A stretch of 64,000 bases of DNA from the IMG/VR virus record IMGVR_UViG_3300042340_000379, positions 143,856-207,855 of that record; one strand, 5' to 3'. A program made the translations under genes and the position numbers. The notes under the pieces are model-generated. The model saw nothing but the letters and a program-made list of their open reading frames with translations, was not told the origin of the DNA and ran no database searches. Source of the DNA: a virus. Positions 42,370-49,689 of the stretch are shown one piece after another. The stretch's first letter is position 1. Each line of letters starts with the position of its first letter.

Positions 42370-43176
42370 ATGAAAGCTATGACCATCATCCTGTCTAATG
42401 CCTTGACTGAGCTAGTTTCTTCTGCAGGAAACTGGGACGAGCAGAAAAAGGTAGAGACCTTTCAAGAGTCACTAGAAGAGTTATCTCGCAAAGGGGAGCT
42501 TCCCCTTTGCGAGATAACGCTAGACATAAAAGAGAGCCGTAATTATTACGGCTTGATCGCCTATCTCGAAAATGTCAATGTCTCTCTCTTTGAGAGAGGC
42601 TTTCGGCAGACGACTGTCGAGAGCTTCAAGGTCACGACACCCTATTCCATCAAGGAGGTGAGGAACAAAATCCTCAAATCCTTGCTTACCAATTCAGCGG
42701 TTGTCCCTGCTGAATTGGTAAAGTGGCTCAAATTTGAGCCACTGGTGTTCGGGCTAGACAAGAATTTCGTTCACGGACTCGCACCAGGTCACTACTCAGG
42801 GGAAATGCTGATAGTGAAAAAGGGGCTGTTCGCAAGAACACCCTGCTATCCCATGCCCATTAAAGATACGGAAGGCTGGGAATCAGCCTTCATTGATGGA
42901 ACGTATGTATACAAGACGCCCTCGTCTTGGAGTGCGAGTTTGGTCTCGCGTGAAGATGAGGATAAGGCTGAGGCTAAGGCTGAAGCCGATGCCTCAATCC
43001 AGCAGATTGAGAAGGCCCAGCAATACGTAGGCTGGACAATCAGCGCGATCGCCAGTGGAATAGTCACTCTTACCTCTCCAACTGGAGAAGTAACTCAATT
43101 GACTTCCAGACACAGTGTCTGGAATTATGGGGATAATTCCGAAGACTGGATTGATATAGGGGGGATCTCAATCTAG
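42370..43176 (+). CDS. hairpin-packed hypothetical gene, 268 aa
   Basis: ATG 42370 with GGAG about 8 bases upstream. The 268-residue protein has helices at both ends, a helical Ala/Glu segment near 200-220 and no known domain. The DNA is exceptional: perfect stems lie throughout the frame, e.g. 18 bp at 42480-42518 (loop GCT), 13 bp at 42686-42721, the 22-base palindrome at 42722-42743, 10 bp at 43104-43124 and 8 bp at 43121-43140. The hairpins are in different frames and not repeats of one another, so the signal belongs to the nucleic acid rather than the protein. Followed by an AAACTGCC..GGCAGTTT terminator-like hairpin. Confidence 0.65.
   Translation: MKAMTIILSNALTELVSSAGNWDEQKKVETFQESLEELSRKGELPLCEITLDIKESRNYYGLIAYLENVNVSLFERGFRQTTVESFKVTTPYSIKEVRNKILKSLLTNSAVVPAELVKWLKFEPLVFGLDKNFVHGLAPGHYSGEMLIVKKGLFARTPCYPMPIKDTEGWESAFIDGTYVYKTPSSWSASLVSREDEDKAEAKAEADASIQQIEKAQQYVGWTISAIASGIVTLTSPTGEVTQLTSRHSVWNYGDNSEDWIDIGGISI
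42480..43140. repeat. chain of about 13 perfect inverted repeats
   Basis: Stems (bp) read by eye: 42480-42518 (18), 42535-42553 (9), 42582-42598 (7), 42659-42676 (6), 42686-42721 (13), 42722-42743 (11), 42827-42840 (5, GCAA loop), 42871-42891 (8), 42912-42929 (7), 42934-42949 (5), 43075-43088 (6), 43104-43124 (10), 43121-43140 (8). All except the long-loop one have loops of 0-7 bases. The chance of this density in 660 bases is very small. Confidence 0.8.
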
Positions 43177-43183
43177 TTTCCAT

Positions 43184-43217
43184 AAACTGCCACTGGCGAT
43201 CGCGCTGGCGGCAGTTT
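43184..43217 (+). terminator. AAACTGCC/GGCAGTTT hairpin with HIP1 loop
   Basis: AAACTGCC (43184-43191) pairs with GGCAGTTT (43210-43217); the loop region contains GCGATCGC. It is followed by GTATTC and resembles the gene-boundary hairpins at 42313 and 43628. Confidence 0.6.
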
Positions 43218-43226
43218 GTATTCAAT

Positions 43227-43272
43227 CGAGGCAACCACTACTCACCCCTGAGCCTCGCAGGGAATGCCCAAG
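43227..43272 (+). repeat. leader repeat GAGGCAACCACT...GCCTCGC copy 1
   Basis: About 46 bases (GAGGCAACCACTACTCACCC then CTGAGCCTCGCAGGGAATGC) recur at 53810-53853 with a 3-base deletion and few changes. GAGGC/GCCTC can pair. In both copies the repeat ends in ATGCCCAA, which opens a short frame (9 codons here, MPKKTTLII). Probably a leader or attenuator. Confidence 0.65.
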
Positions 43273-43337
43273 AAAACCACTTTAATCATTTAGCGCACCG
43301 CCGGGAGTAGCGCCCCGGCATTTTGGGAGATACCATC

Positions 43338-43550
43338 GTGGACGCCGAAACCGCATACGAATGTTTTGTTGGATCTATAACGCCTTTTGAATTTGTCGAT
43401 AAATTTGACTGTTTGGGCGATGCTATTAAGCAGCTAATAGCTGAAGAATGGTGGGCTGGCACAGGCCAAGTAGCCCCTGACAATCTGGCTGAACTCATTC
43501 GTGAGTACGCTGCCGATTGGTTAATTGCTAACTATGAGTCTATCCTATGA
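43338..43550 (+). CDS. hypothetical protein, 70 aa
   Basis: GTG 43338 preferred: GGGAG lies 8 bases upstream, whereas the TTG at 43323 has no SD. The protein is acidic and helical (EEWWAGTGQVAPDNLAELIR). Function unknown. Its TGA overlaps the next ATG (ATGA). Confidence 0.55.
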   Translation: MDAETAYECFVGSITPFEFVDKFDCLGDAIKQLIAEEWWAGTGQVAPDNLAELIREYAADWLIANYESIL

Positions 43551-43636
43551 CCACTACGCCTGTCCCTATGCCTAGACTCCCTGCCCGTATAGCCCAGGCG
43601 ATCGCCAGCCTGGGCATAACTACCCTACTGCCGTGA
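43547..43636 (+). CDS. possible 29-aa ORF coupled to upstream gene
   Basis: ATG overlaps the stop of the previous gene (ATGA). It codes for 29 residues, Pro/Ala/Leu-rich, and its last codons lie in the stem of the hairpin at 43628-43652. Too short to be sure; the overlap is its main support. Confidence 0.25.
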   Translation: MTTTPVPMPRLPARIAQAIASLGITTLLP

Positions 43637-43655
43637 CTAGGAGTCACGGCAGTTT
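43628..43655 (+). terminator. CTGCCGTGACT/AGTCACGGCAG hairpin
   Basis: 11-bp perfect stem with AGG loop followed by TTTGC. It belongs to the CGGCAG boundary hairpin family and overlaps the end of the 29-aa frame. Confidence 0.65.
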
Positions 43656-43674
43656 GCTGTCAACAAAAGCCAAC

Positions 43675-43968
43675 ATGTATATTCCAGAACTCGACTGCCT
43701 TAGAACAGAAATTGTTCATCGGAGGCTTACAGAGGACAAAAACTTTTACCTATCTGTTCGAGAGTCTCTTTCGAGAACCAGTGGCGAGAAAGACTATGAC
43801 CGCTTTGAACATTGGAGTCATGGGTTTGAAAAGCGGCTTAGAACGGCTACTGCTAGAAAAGATATGAGAGCCAAAATGAGGGAGGAGCGTAGATTCTCAG
43901 CTCTCTTCCGTGAGGGCTGGTTAGCTTGCGATCGCCTTCTTCAACCCGAGTTCTATCCCAACCCCTAA
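43675..43968 (+). CDS. hypothetical protein, 97 aa
   Basis: ATG 43675 chosen; a start at 43633 would lie inside the hairpin. A helical, basic protein (Arg/Glu-rich) with no recognised domain. Followed 18 bases later by the next gene with a GGAGAGG ribosome site. Confidence 0.55.
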   Translation: MYIPELDCLRTEIVHRRLTEDKNFYLSVRESLSRTSGEKDYDRFEHWSHGFEKRLRTATARKDMRAKMREERRFSALFREGWLACDRLLQPEFYPNP

Positions 43969-43986
43969 CCCAATAAGGAGAGGTTA

Positions 43987-44214
43987 ATGGTTATTACCTA
44001 TAAAGTAAAAAGTCTCACAAGCAGCGGTTGCTTAGTAGAACCCCCTAATTGCGGGCCCTACTACAATCTATACCGTCCGTTTAGCAGTAGCTTTGAGAGT
44101 GAAGAGAGTGCTCTCGCTGCCATACATGAGTGCCTGCTGAAGAGCGAACATCGATTTGAGTATGAAAACCTAGTTGTGGTTCGGGTCTATAACCCTAACT
44201 ATTTAGAGGAGTAA
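43987..44214 (+). CDS. hypothetical protein, 75 aa
   Basis: AAGGAGAGG 4 bases before ATG 43987. An acidic 75-residue protein with a strand-rich start and two Cys, no known family. The next short gene follows after AAGGAG. Confidence 0.6.
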   Translation: MVITYKVKSLTSSGCLVEPPNCGPYYNLYRPFSSSFESEESALAAIHECLLKSEHRFEYENLVVVRVYNPNYLEE

Positions 44215-44224
44215 GGAGACTATC

Positions 44225-44356
44225 ATGGCCCAACAACTTAAGCGCTGGGAATCGCCGCGAAAGAAGCCCAGTCGCAATGACAAGGGCCGTGGTGGTTCTG
44301 CTAAAGCACGGCAGGTTAGAAAGAAGATGCGCCGTCTAAGCGCTAAGCTCAGCTAG
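44225..44356 (+). CDS. basic 43-aa peptide
   Basis: ATG 44225 is preceded by AAGGAG with 6-base spacing. Forty-three residues, nearly half Lys/Arg (RKKPSRNDKGRGGSAKARQ then RKKMRRL), consistent with an RNA- or DNA-binding peptide. Below a 60-residue cut-off, but well supported by its ribosome site and the AAGGAG series around it. Confidence 0.55.
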   Translation: MAQQLKRWESPRKKPSRNDKGRGGSAKARQVRKKMRRLSAKLS

Positions 44357-44383
44357 TTTTTACTATATATAAGGAGTAATCCA

Positions 44384-44848
44384 ATGTCTATACTCTCTCA
44401 AATCGCACAAGAATCAAATAACCGCCTCAAGCGCGGCTCTTGGACTCCCCCTGGAAATGCATATAGCTCAGCCAGAACAGACGTGAAATTCAACAAGGTT
44501 GAAGTCCGCGTGCTGAATGCGCTTCTCACGTTTACAGAGTGGGATCTTAATGTAAGTGTGAATCTCCACTACGGGGAAAACATGGACGTTAAGCTAAAGA
44601 TCCGCAAAGAGGACTTCAATATGTCATGGGGTGCCTGGAATGTTTGGGCTACCCAGATAGTCCAGGCTATGGATACAATTCCTGAAGCGCACAACGACAA
44701 TGTGGAAGAGGAAGAGCAGGATTTAAACCCTCATTCTCTAGGTTATATGGAAGAGGAGCCAGAGCAGAATTTATACGACTGGCTACCCGATCCATCCGAT
44801 AGATCTTATGTTGGACGCCATCCTTTGGGGCCCTTGGTGTCTTGCTGA
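44384..44848 (+). CDS. hypothetical protein, 154 aa
   Basis: AAGGAG 8 bases upstream of ATG 44384. A mixed protein with a basic N-terminus, a middle with an NVSVNLHYGENMDVKLKI strand pair and an acidic tail (EEEEQD). No family recognised. The 110 bases after it contain a HIP1-centred terminator-like hairpin at 44916-44939. Confidence 0.6.
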   Translation: MSILSQIAQESNNRLKRGSWTPPGNAYSSARTDVKFNKVEVRVLNALLTFTEWDLNVSVNLHYGENMDVKLKIRKEDFNMSWGAWNVWATQIVQAMDTIPEAHNDNVEEEEQDLNPHSLGYMEEEPEQNLYDWLPDPSDRSYVGRHPLGPLVSC

Positions 44849-44915
44849 GTCACATTCATGGTGAACGTGCCCTCTGGGGCCTCGACTCTAATCCACTTCA
44901 AAACATAAATGCCGC

Positions 44916-44939
44916 TGGCGATCGCGCTGGCGGTTTTTT
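44916..44939 (+). terminator. terminator with HIP1 core
   Basis: CCGC/GCGG ends around GCGATCGC and a CTGGC inverted part, followed by TTTTTT. It separates the 154-aa gene from the next gene at 44958. Confidence 0.5.
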
Positions 44940-44957
44940 GCTACCTAGGAGTACCTT

Positions 44958-45152
44958 ATGCAAGACCTCAAACTTCCCGGCTCTCTTCTTATCCGCCAAG
45001 CACGGCAGTGGAGAAGAGTCGATCACTCCCTCACCCACGCTTTACTCAAAAGCACCCAACATCTTCTCGAACGGCGAGGGATGACCGAGATTGTTTTCGA
45101 TCGCCTGGTCGAAAGACAGCCAAAAACAGCTAGGGCCCTTGGCGGGCCCTAA
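44958..45152 (+). CDS. hypothetical protein, 64 aa
   Basis: TAGGAG 6 bases before ATG 44958. A basic, helical protein (Arg, Leu, His). The last codons (ALGGP and the stop) are inside the first unit of repeat array C, so the array supplies the C-terminus. No function recognised. Confidence 0.55.
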   Translation: MQDLKLPGSLLIRQARQWRRVDHSLTHALLKSTQHLLERRGMTEIVFDRLVERQPKTARALGGP

Positions 45153-45291
45153 ACGGCCCGTGAAAGTCCTTTTAGGGCCCGCAAAAGTCCGATTAGGGCC
45201 CGCGTCGGGCCCTTCATGTCCCGTGACGGGCCCTAAACGGCCCGCGAAAGTCCTTTTAGGGCCCGCGTTGGGCCACTTAGGGCCCTAAGGG
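45133..45291. repeat. GGGCCC phased array C
   Basis: GGGCC blocks every 10-11 bases, unit about 21 bases (GGGCCCGTGAAAGTCCTTTTA then GGGCCCGCGTTGGGCC). The repeat translates into a 7-residue period in any frame, a sign of its 21-base repeat. It begins inside the last codons of the preceding gene. Confidence 0.85.
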
Positions 45292-45375
45292 ATATTCGGC
45301 CACCCTGCCAGGCCTCTTACATCCACTCTCGGCAGGGTAGATATGTATTGTCCTATACCAAATCTAAGGTCAACT

Positions 45376-45546
45376 ATGAATTTCAACCGTCGCTCAGCTG
45401 CTTCCATCGCAATGTTAGGTCTTATGGCCGCTCTAGTCGTTGGTACTACACGCGAGGAGTTCCCTCGCACTTGTTCTCCTTGTTCTAGTGGAACTGGAAC
45501 TTGCTGCACAAGCTATATGCCTGTCAGAAATTCTGGCGTTTGCTAG
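45376..45546 (+). CDS. small exported Cys-rich protein, 56 aa
   Basis: ATG 45376 has AAGGT upstream. The N-terminus is a signal-peptide-like segment (RRSAASIAMLGLMAALVVG), after which five Cys lie in the last 30 residues (TCSPCSSGTGTCCTSYMP). It may be secreted or membrane-anchored with a disulfide-rich tail. No named family. Preceded by the CGGCAGGGTAG motif seen at several boundaries. Confidence 0.5.
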   Translation: MNFNRRSAASIAMLGLMAALVVGTTREEFPRTCSPCSSGTGTCCTSYMPVRNSGVC

Positions 45547-45676
45547 AAGAAGCAGCGTAAGCTGTAAGTTCTCCCCGCGCCTCAGCTCTGCTCGCCGCCC
45601 CACATCGCGTCTCATCTCGACTACAGAACCCTCAGTCTTAAGCGGCTGGGGGTTTCTGCTATTTATGGAGAAATTT

Positions 45677-46783
45677 ATGTTGTTACTCGAGATTTTCGCT
45701 GGAGTAGCAGCTGCCTACGTGGGCTCAGTGCTACCTGGCATGGGCATGATCGCCCTCCTAATTTGCAGTTCATGGAACCTTCCGGCTGGAGCCGCTTGCT
45801 ATGCGGCTAGTGTAGTCCTCTCCACATGGAGGGAACTCATTAGCCCAGCCACAAGCGCTGATCCAGAACTCCTCTCGCTAGGTGGCAAAAAGCTGGTCTT
45901 TGCAAACGATCGCGACCAGCAGATCATCTTTGTCGCGTCCGTCAAACTTAGCCTGCTCGCCCTCGGCATCCTGGTAGGGCATTTCCTAGTCCAGATGAGC
46001 GCTGACAACGTCTATTTAATAGCGCCGTTTGTTTTAGTTCCCGTTGTATTGGTGAGCTTGCGAAAAGTTCCCCAAGCAGAAGTTGGTAAAGCGATCGCGT
46101 TTCTAGGATTCTTCCTAGCCGTAATCGCCTGCCTGTCCTGGGTTCCAGCGATTTTGCCGATCCTCTATATGAGCCTTGCGGCCAATCCAAAAGAGGAAGT
46201 TGAGATTAAAGCCAACGCTAACTATGAAATCAAAAAGCTTAGTGGCTCCTCCCACAGCATTGCGTTCTGGGGAATTCTCTCTGGAATGATGCCTGGCTTA
46301 AACCCTGGCGCGATTGTTGGATTTACTTCAGCGCTAGGGCTAGACCCTCGCATTGCCTGTATTTCCATCAACGCCTTAGGTGAAGGCGTGTCCTTAGGCA
46401 TCTTTATCTTTGGTAGAGCTACTGGCAAGACGGCCATCACCGAGCAATTGTCTAAGTTCCTGGGTGAAGTTCTGCCTGGAGATGTAATAATTCCATGTGC
46501 GTTTGGTGCGGTTATTGCGATCGCGCTGATTCCAGTCTTTGTAAAGAGCTTGGATAGCGTGCTGCCGAATGACCAAAAGTATCGCCCGCTTGTAACCGTT
46601 GCTACGTGGGGTGTTAGCGTGTTTTACGCGAGTGTAAACCCTCTTAACTTTGTGTTTCCATACGCTGGCGTAATCACCGGGGTTATAATTGTGGCAGTTG
46701 TGAGTTCCCTGTGCAGAGTCTCGGTTCAAATGCCCGATAAGCTGCGGCCTCTATTGGTCGCAATTCCCATTGTCTTTCTCTAG
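45677..46783 (+). CDS. TctA/DUF112-like membrane permease
   Basis: Start at ATG 45677, which has GGAG 6 bases upstream; the ATG at 45665 overlaps this SD. The 368-residue protein has about ten hydrophobic segments and two copies of the TctA-type motif: GSVLPGMGMIAL near residue 17 and SGMMPGLNPGAIVGFTSALG near 205, the inverted-topology repeats of the tricarboxylate transporter membrane subunit family. TctA usually has about 500 residues, so this is nearer the short DUF112 relatives. No TctB or TctC is adjacent. It is the only recognisable metabolic/transport gene in the window. Confidence 0.7.
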   Translation: MLLLEIFAGVAAAYVGSVLPGMGMIALLICSSWNLPAGAACYAASVVLSTWRELISPATSADPELLSLGGKKLVFANDRDQQIIFVASVKLSLLALGILVGHFLVQMSADNVYLIAPFVLVPVVLVSLRKVPQAEVGKAIAFLGFFLAVIACLSWVPAILPILYMSLAANPKEEVEIKANANYEIKKLSGSSHSIAFWGILSGMMPGLNPGAIVGFTSALGLDPRIACISINALGEGVSLGIFIFGRATGKTAITEQLSKFLGEVLPGDVIIPCAFGAVIAIALIPVFVKSLDSVLPNDQKYRPLVTVATWGVSVFYASVNPLNFVFPYAGVITGVIIVAVVSSLCRVSVQMPDKLRPLLVAIPIVFL

Positions 46784-46795
46784 AGATAAACCCCA

Positions 46796-47104
46796 ATGCG
46801 TACCTATAGCCAAAATCGCCGTAAGTTAAATCAATCCAGAATCACCCGCGTTCTATCTCGAGGCTGCTGCAAGTGTGGCATCCAGTACTCAGGCAATCGA
46901 GTAGCTATTTCAAAAACAAGTGCTAAGCAAGAAACGTTCTGCGAAGTTCATATCCTCAGTGATGCTCTACCCGCCAGGATTAACCGTGAGGTGCAGTTGA
47001 ACCAAGCTCCTTTCTTAGGGCATGTGGTTTACGCTAGTTGCGCCTGGCCTCGTGAAGAACATATGACCATCCGGCAAAAGATAGAAGCGCTGCAAAAGAA
47101 GTAA
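46796..47104 (+). CDS. possible zinc-binding protein, 102 aa
   Basis: ATG 46796, 12 bases after the permease stop. Residues 24-52 have Cys-Cys-x-Cys (GCCKCGIQYSG) and a later CEVH, suggesting a zinc finger or knuckle, with a basic N-terminus. Likely nucleic-acid binding, otherwise unknown. A terminator (CCCCGGC/GCTGGGG then TTTTTT) follows at 47134-47161. Confidence 0.5.
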   Translation: MRTYSQNRRKLNQSRITRVLSRGCCKCGIQYSGNRVAISKTSAKQETFCEVHILSDALPARINREVQLNQAPFLGHVVYASCAWPREEHMTIRQKIEALQKK

Positions 47105-47133
47105 GCTAAACTTAAATATCGACAGAATATGTA

Positions 47134-47161
47134 ACCCCGGCCCTCAAAAGCTGGGGTTTTT
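47134..47161 (+). terminator. intrinsic terminator
   Basis: CCCCGGC / GCTGGGG stem with one wobble pair, followed by six Ts. It ends the permease/zinc-protein unit and precedes array D. Confidence 0.7.
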
Positions 47162-47179
47162 TGTGGCTAAAATAGGGTC

Positions 47180-47353
47180 GGGCCCTAAACGGCCCGCGAA
47201 AGTCCTTTTAGGGCCCGCGAAAGTCCTTTTAGGGCCCGCGTTGGGCCACTTAGGGCCCGTCAAGGGACGTAAAGGGCCCGCGTTGGGCCGTTTAGGGCCC
47301 GTGAAAGTCCGTTCATGTCCCACGCTGGGCCCTAAACGGCCCGCCAAGGGCCC
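47180..47353. repeat. GGGCCC phased array D
   Basis: About 170 bases of the same unit, including GGGCCCGCGAAAGTCCTTTTA twice and GGGACGTAAAGGGCCCGCGT. No gene in it. The 217 bases after it (47354-47570) hold the CATTCACGGCAGG and CAGTCACGGCAGG motifs and a CCCTTAGCTTCGGCTGAGGG hairpin, but no credible gene. Confidence 0.85.
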
Positions 47354-47570
47354 TAGCCTTTTTCCAGCAGCCATTCACGGCAGGTTGAGTTGGGAGATTC
47401 GCAGTGGCACTGCCTACCACCCACGGGTTGAGGGTGGCACGACCGACCAAAACGCCGAAAAGCGAGACAACGTCGTCCCCTAACTCAACTGCAGAGCCCT
47501 TAGCTTCGGCTGAGGGTTTCTGCTATCAGCCAGCAGCCAGTCACGGCAGGGTGTAATGGAGAACTTAACC

Positions 47571-48023
47571 ATGAACCTAAGACCTTTCACACCCGCGATC
47601 GCGCTTCTAGCCTGTGGATTCCTATTCTTAGGTGCAAGCCGCAAACCCAGTCAGGTTAGCAGTTTCGACAGTATCCGCCGCGCTGGTGAACTACATGTTG
47701 AAGTGCTTTCCTGCAATGGGCAGACCTGTACGCTAAAGGCTGGTAATGAAGTTCGTCGCGTAATCAGCCCTGAGCAGCTCGCTCCTGGTACCGGTATGGC
47801 ACGAATATCTAACCAAGCTGGTACGTTGAGCGTCTCGACTTTTGTACGGGACAAAATTCCAGCAGCCAGTCTCGGCATTGTGGAGCGGGTTCTATATATA
47901 GAAAACGCCCGCATTGTCTTTATTGCAGGCGCTGATATTACCTATTTATCCGATGACTGCCAGGTCGGCCAAATGGCCACTAGCCAAGGCAGCGACTCAG
48001 CTGTTTGCCACAAGCAGAAATAA
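47571..48023 (+). CDS. exported protein, 150 aa
   Basis: ATG 47571 preferred, with GGAG at 47558-47561 upstream; the ATG at 47556 overlaps that SD. A hydrophobic N-terminal segment (FTPAIALLACGFLFLGA) with a Cys could be a signal peptide or lipobox. The rest is beta-rich with four more Cys. Unknown function. The upstream repeat CAGCAGCCAGTCACGGCAGG is one of several at gene boundaries in this region. Confidence 0.55.
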   Translation: MNLRPFTPAIALLACGFLFLGASRKPSQVSSFDSIRRAGELHVEVLSCNGQTCTLKAGNEVRRVISPEQLAPGTGMARISNQAGTLSVSTFVRDKIPAASLGIVERVLYIENARIVFIAGADITYLSDDCQVGQMATSQGSDSAVCHKQK

Positions 48024-48075
48024 GCCAGCAGCCGGTCACAACAGTATAGATATGGGAGTTCTCCAACCCCAGCCG

Positions 48076-48107
48076 GGTGCTTAGCTACAAAGCTAAGCAC
48101 CTTTTCT
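48076..48107 (+). terminator. intrinsic terminator
   Basis: GGTGCTTAGCT / AGCTAAGCACC stem (11 bp) with ACAA loop, followed by TTTTCTT. It lies about 50 bases after the stop of the exported-protein gene. Confidence 0.8.
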
Positions 48108-48125
48108 TATTGATTGGATTAGAAA

Positions 48126-48172
48126 GTGAGTCCAAGAATCCTCACGCCTTTAGGCTGAGGAGTGTCAATGAT
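48126..48172 (+). mobile_element. solo IS200/IS605-type right end
   Basis: AGTGAGTCCAAGAATCCTCA then CGCCTTTAGGCTGAGGAGTGTCAA is identical over 44 bases to the right end of the relic at 23031-23221 (reverse complement). The left end is missing. It lies 130 bases upstream of the gene at 48304. The CCTCACGCCTTTAGGCTGAGG hairpin is the right-end signal. Confidence 0.7.
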
Positions 48173-48303
48173 TGGTTCACACCTAACCTTCTACGGAGGG
48201 TTAGCTGAGGCCCTGTCATGCCTCACGCTTGCGGCCATTCTCGGCAGTAGGCAAGAGTTCCCTGTTTACCACGTTTACCTTTACCCTAAGAGATCCTAAA
48301 ACT

Positions 48304-49257
48304 ATGACTGCTGAATACACCGCTCTTTACGCCGAAACCGTTGCCGGTACCGAGGACAACGAGATTCTCATTGGCGACCAAGTTTACTTATCGTTCGACC
48401 GCGAAGAAGGCTCGGGTGACAACCTACGCGCTTTTGTGGAGCTACAAGGCCCCACCGTTGAAGACATCGAGAACAAGATCCGCTACTTCGGCTCTATCAA
48501 GATGTACAGCGTCAACGCCACCTTCCGCCTATCCTTCCAGTATCTGACCATCATCAATGGTGTGACCAGCTGGAAAGGCCCCAAATCCAACCCCAACGGT
48601 TATTACGAAGCAGTCTACTTCGTGGAAGGACAAATCCAAAATGGTCGTCGGGAGAGCTTCAAGCTCCCCCGCAACGAAATTTTCAATCCTGCTAACGCAG
48701 GATTGATTGAAGAAATCTTCACCGAGATGAAGACCGCCCAACTGGCCAAATCCGCTGACCAAAAGCTGGATACCAATGGCATCCCATTCACCGAGAAAAC
48801 CATTCTTCTCATGCAGGGCTGGGCTCTTCTAGTGCGCTGCTATCCCAGCCGCGCCAGCTTCAGCCTTTCCAAGCGTAATGAGCTACAGGGGCTGCAAGCC
48901 CGCCTTGCAGTAGCTTCTGGCCAGCCTTCGTATATCGAAGAGCTTGCCATCGTGCCCGCGCCTGCCTACATCTCTGATGCAATCGCGCCTTTCATGCCCG
49001 AGCGTGAAGGCACGGCCCTTGCCATCAGCATGAATGCAGTTGTCGGCCAAGTGCCCGCTTCTAACGGTACCCGTGACGTGACTTTCCGCGAATGGACAAA
49101 CAACAAGACCTTCAGCCCTCAAGCTGAAGAGTTTGTTCGTGCCTTCGTGGCAGAGCCCGTCGCCCTGCTTCTCACTGAGAAGTTGGGTCGTAAGATCACC
49201 GCACTCGACATATCGGCTAATCCACTGTCCTACACAGTTGGCGAAGCTGACATGTAG
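48304..49257 (+). CDS. hypothetical protein, 317 aa
   Basis: ATG 48304 chosen; a TTG 25 codons upstream has no SD. A 317-residue protein of mixed composition (FDREEGSGDNLRAFVELQGP then ASNGTRDVTFREWTNNKTF), without a recognised domain. Several perfect inverted repeats lie in the frame, e.g. TCAATCCTGC..GCAGGATTGA near 48683 and GGGCT..AGCCC near 48890, part of the hairpin-rich signal of this region. Its stop is followed by a strong terminator at 49321. Confidence 0.6.
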   Translation: MTAEYTALYAETVAGTEDNEILIGDQVYLSFDREEGSGDNLRAFVELQGPTVEDIENKIRYFGSIKMYSVNATFRLSFQYLTIINGVTSWKGPKSNPNGYYEAVYFVEGQIQNGRRESFKLPRNEIFNPANAGLIEEIFTEMKTAQLAKSADQKLDTNGIPFTEKTILLMQGWALLVRCYPSRASFSLSKRNELQGLQARLAVASGQPSYIEELAIVPAPAYISDAIAPFMPEREGTALAISMNAVVGQVPASNGTRDVTFREWTNNKTFSPQAEEFVRAFVAEPVALLLTEKLGRKITALDISANPLSYTVGEADM

Positions 49258-49320
49258 AGCCCATTAGAGCCTGGCCCACTGCTAGGCTCTAATACCCACT
49301 ACCCACACTAGAGTACAAAA

Positions 49321-49353
49321 GAGGGCCTGACGTATTGTCGGGCCCTCTTTTTT
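49321..49353 (+). terminator. strong intrinsic terminator
   Basis: GAGGGCCTGAC / GTCGGGCCCTC stem (11 bp, one T-G) with GTATT loop and TTTTTT. It ends the 317-aa gene before array E. Confidence 0.85.
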
Positions 49354-49415
49354 GACTGCCAACCGGACTTTAGGGCAAACAGCCCCAGTTTCCTGGAGTA
49401 GCAACAGAATAGCTA

Positions 49416-49640
49416 GGGCCCGCGTCGGGCCCTAAAAGGCCCGTGAAAGTCCGATTAGGGCCCACGTCGGGCCCTAAAAGGCCCGTGAAAGTCCGATTAG
49501 GGCCCGCCAAGGGCCATGAAGGGCCCGCGTCGGGCCGTTTAGGGCCCGTGAAAGTCCTTTTAGGGCCCGAGGGGGTAAAGTTGGGCCCTTGGCGGGCCGT
49601 TTAGGGCCCGTGAAAGTCCTTTTAGGGCCCGCCAAGGGCC
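49416..49640. repeat. GGGCCC phased array E, longest
   Basis: About 225 bases, the longest of the seven arrays. It contains near-perfect tandem copies of the 42-base double unit AAAAGGCCCGTGAAAGTCCG ATTAGGGCCCACGTCGGGCCCT and shows unit sequences repeated exactly, so it has recently expanded. No gene in it. Confidence 0.85.
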
Positions 49641-49689
49641 ATAGCTATTTTGGCGATAAAATACAAAGAGTGAAGAAGAGAGAAAGTCT

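Noticed and set aside
45091-45288. Frames with a seven-residue GPKRPAKVLL-type repeat in the GGGCCC arrays (also at 47163, 47144 and 57809)
   Set aside because: They are artefacts of the 21-base repeat unit, present in several frames of each array with no ribosome site.
45440-46783. Long version of the permease frame starting at 45440
   Set aside because: The first 79 codons overlap the Cys-rich peptide gene and a terminator in another frame; the SD at 45667-45670 marks ATG 45677.
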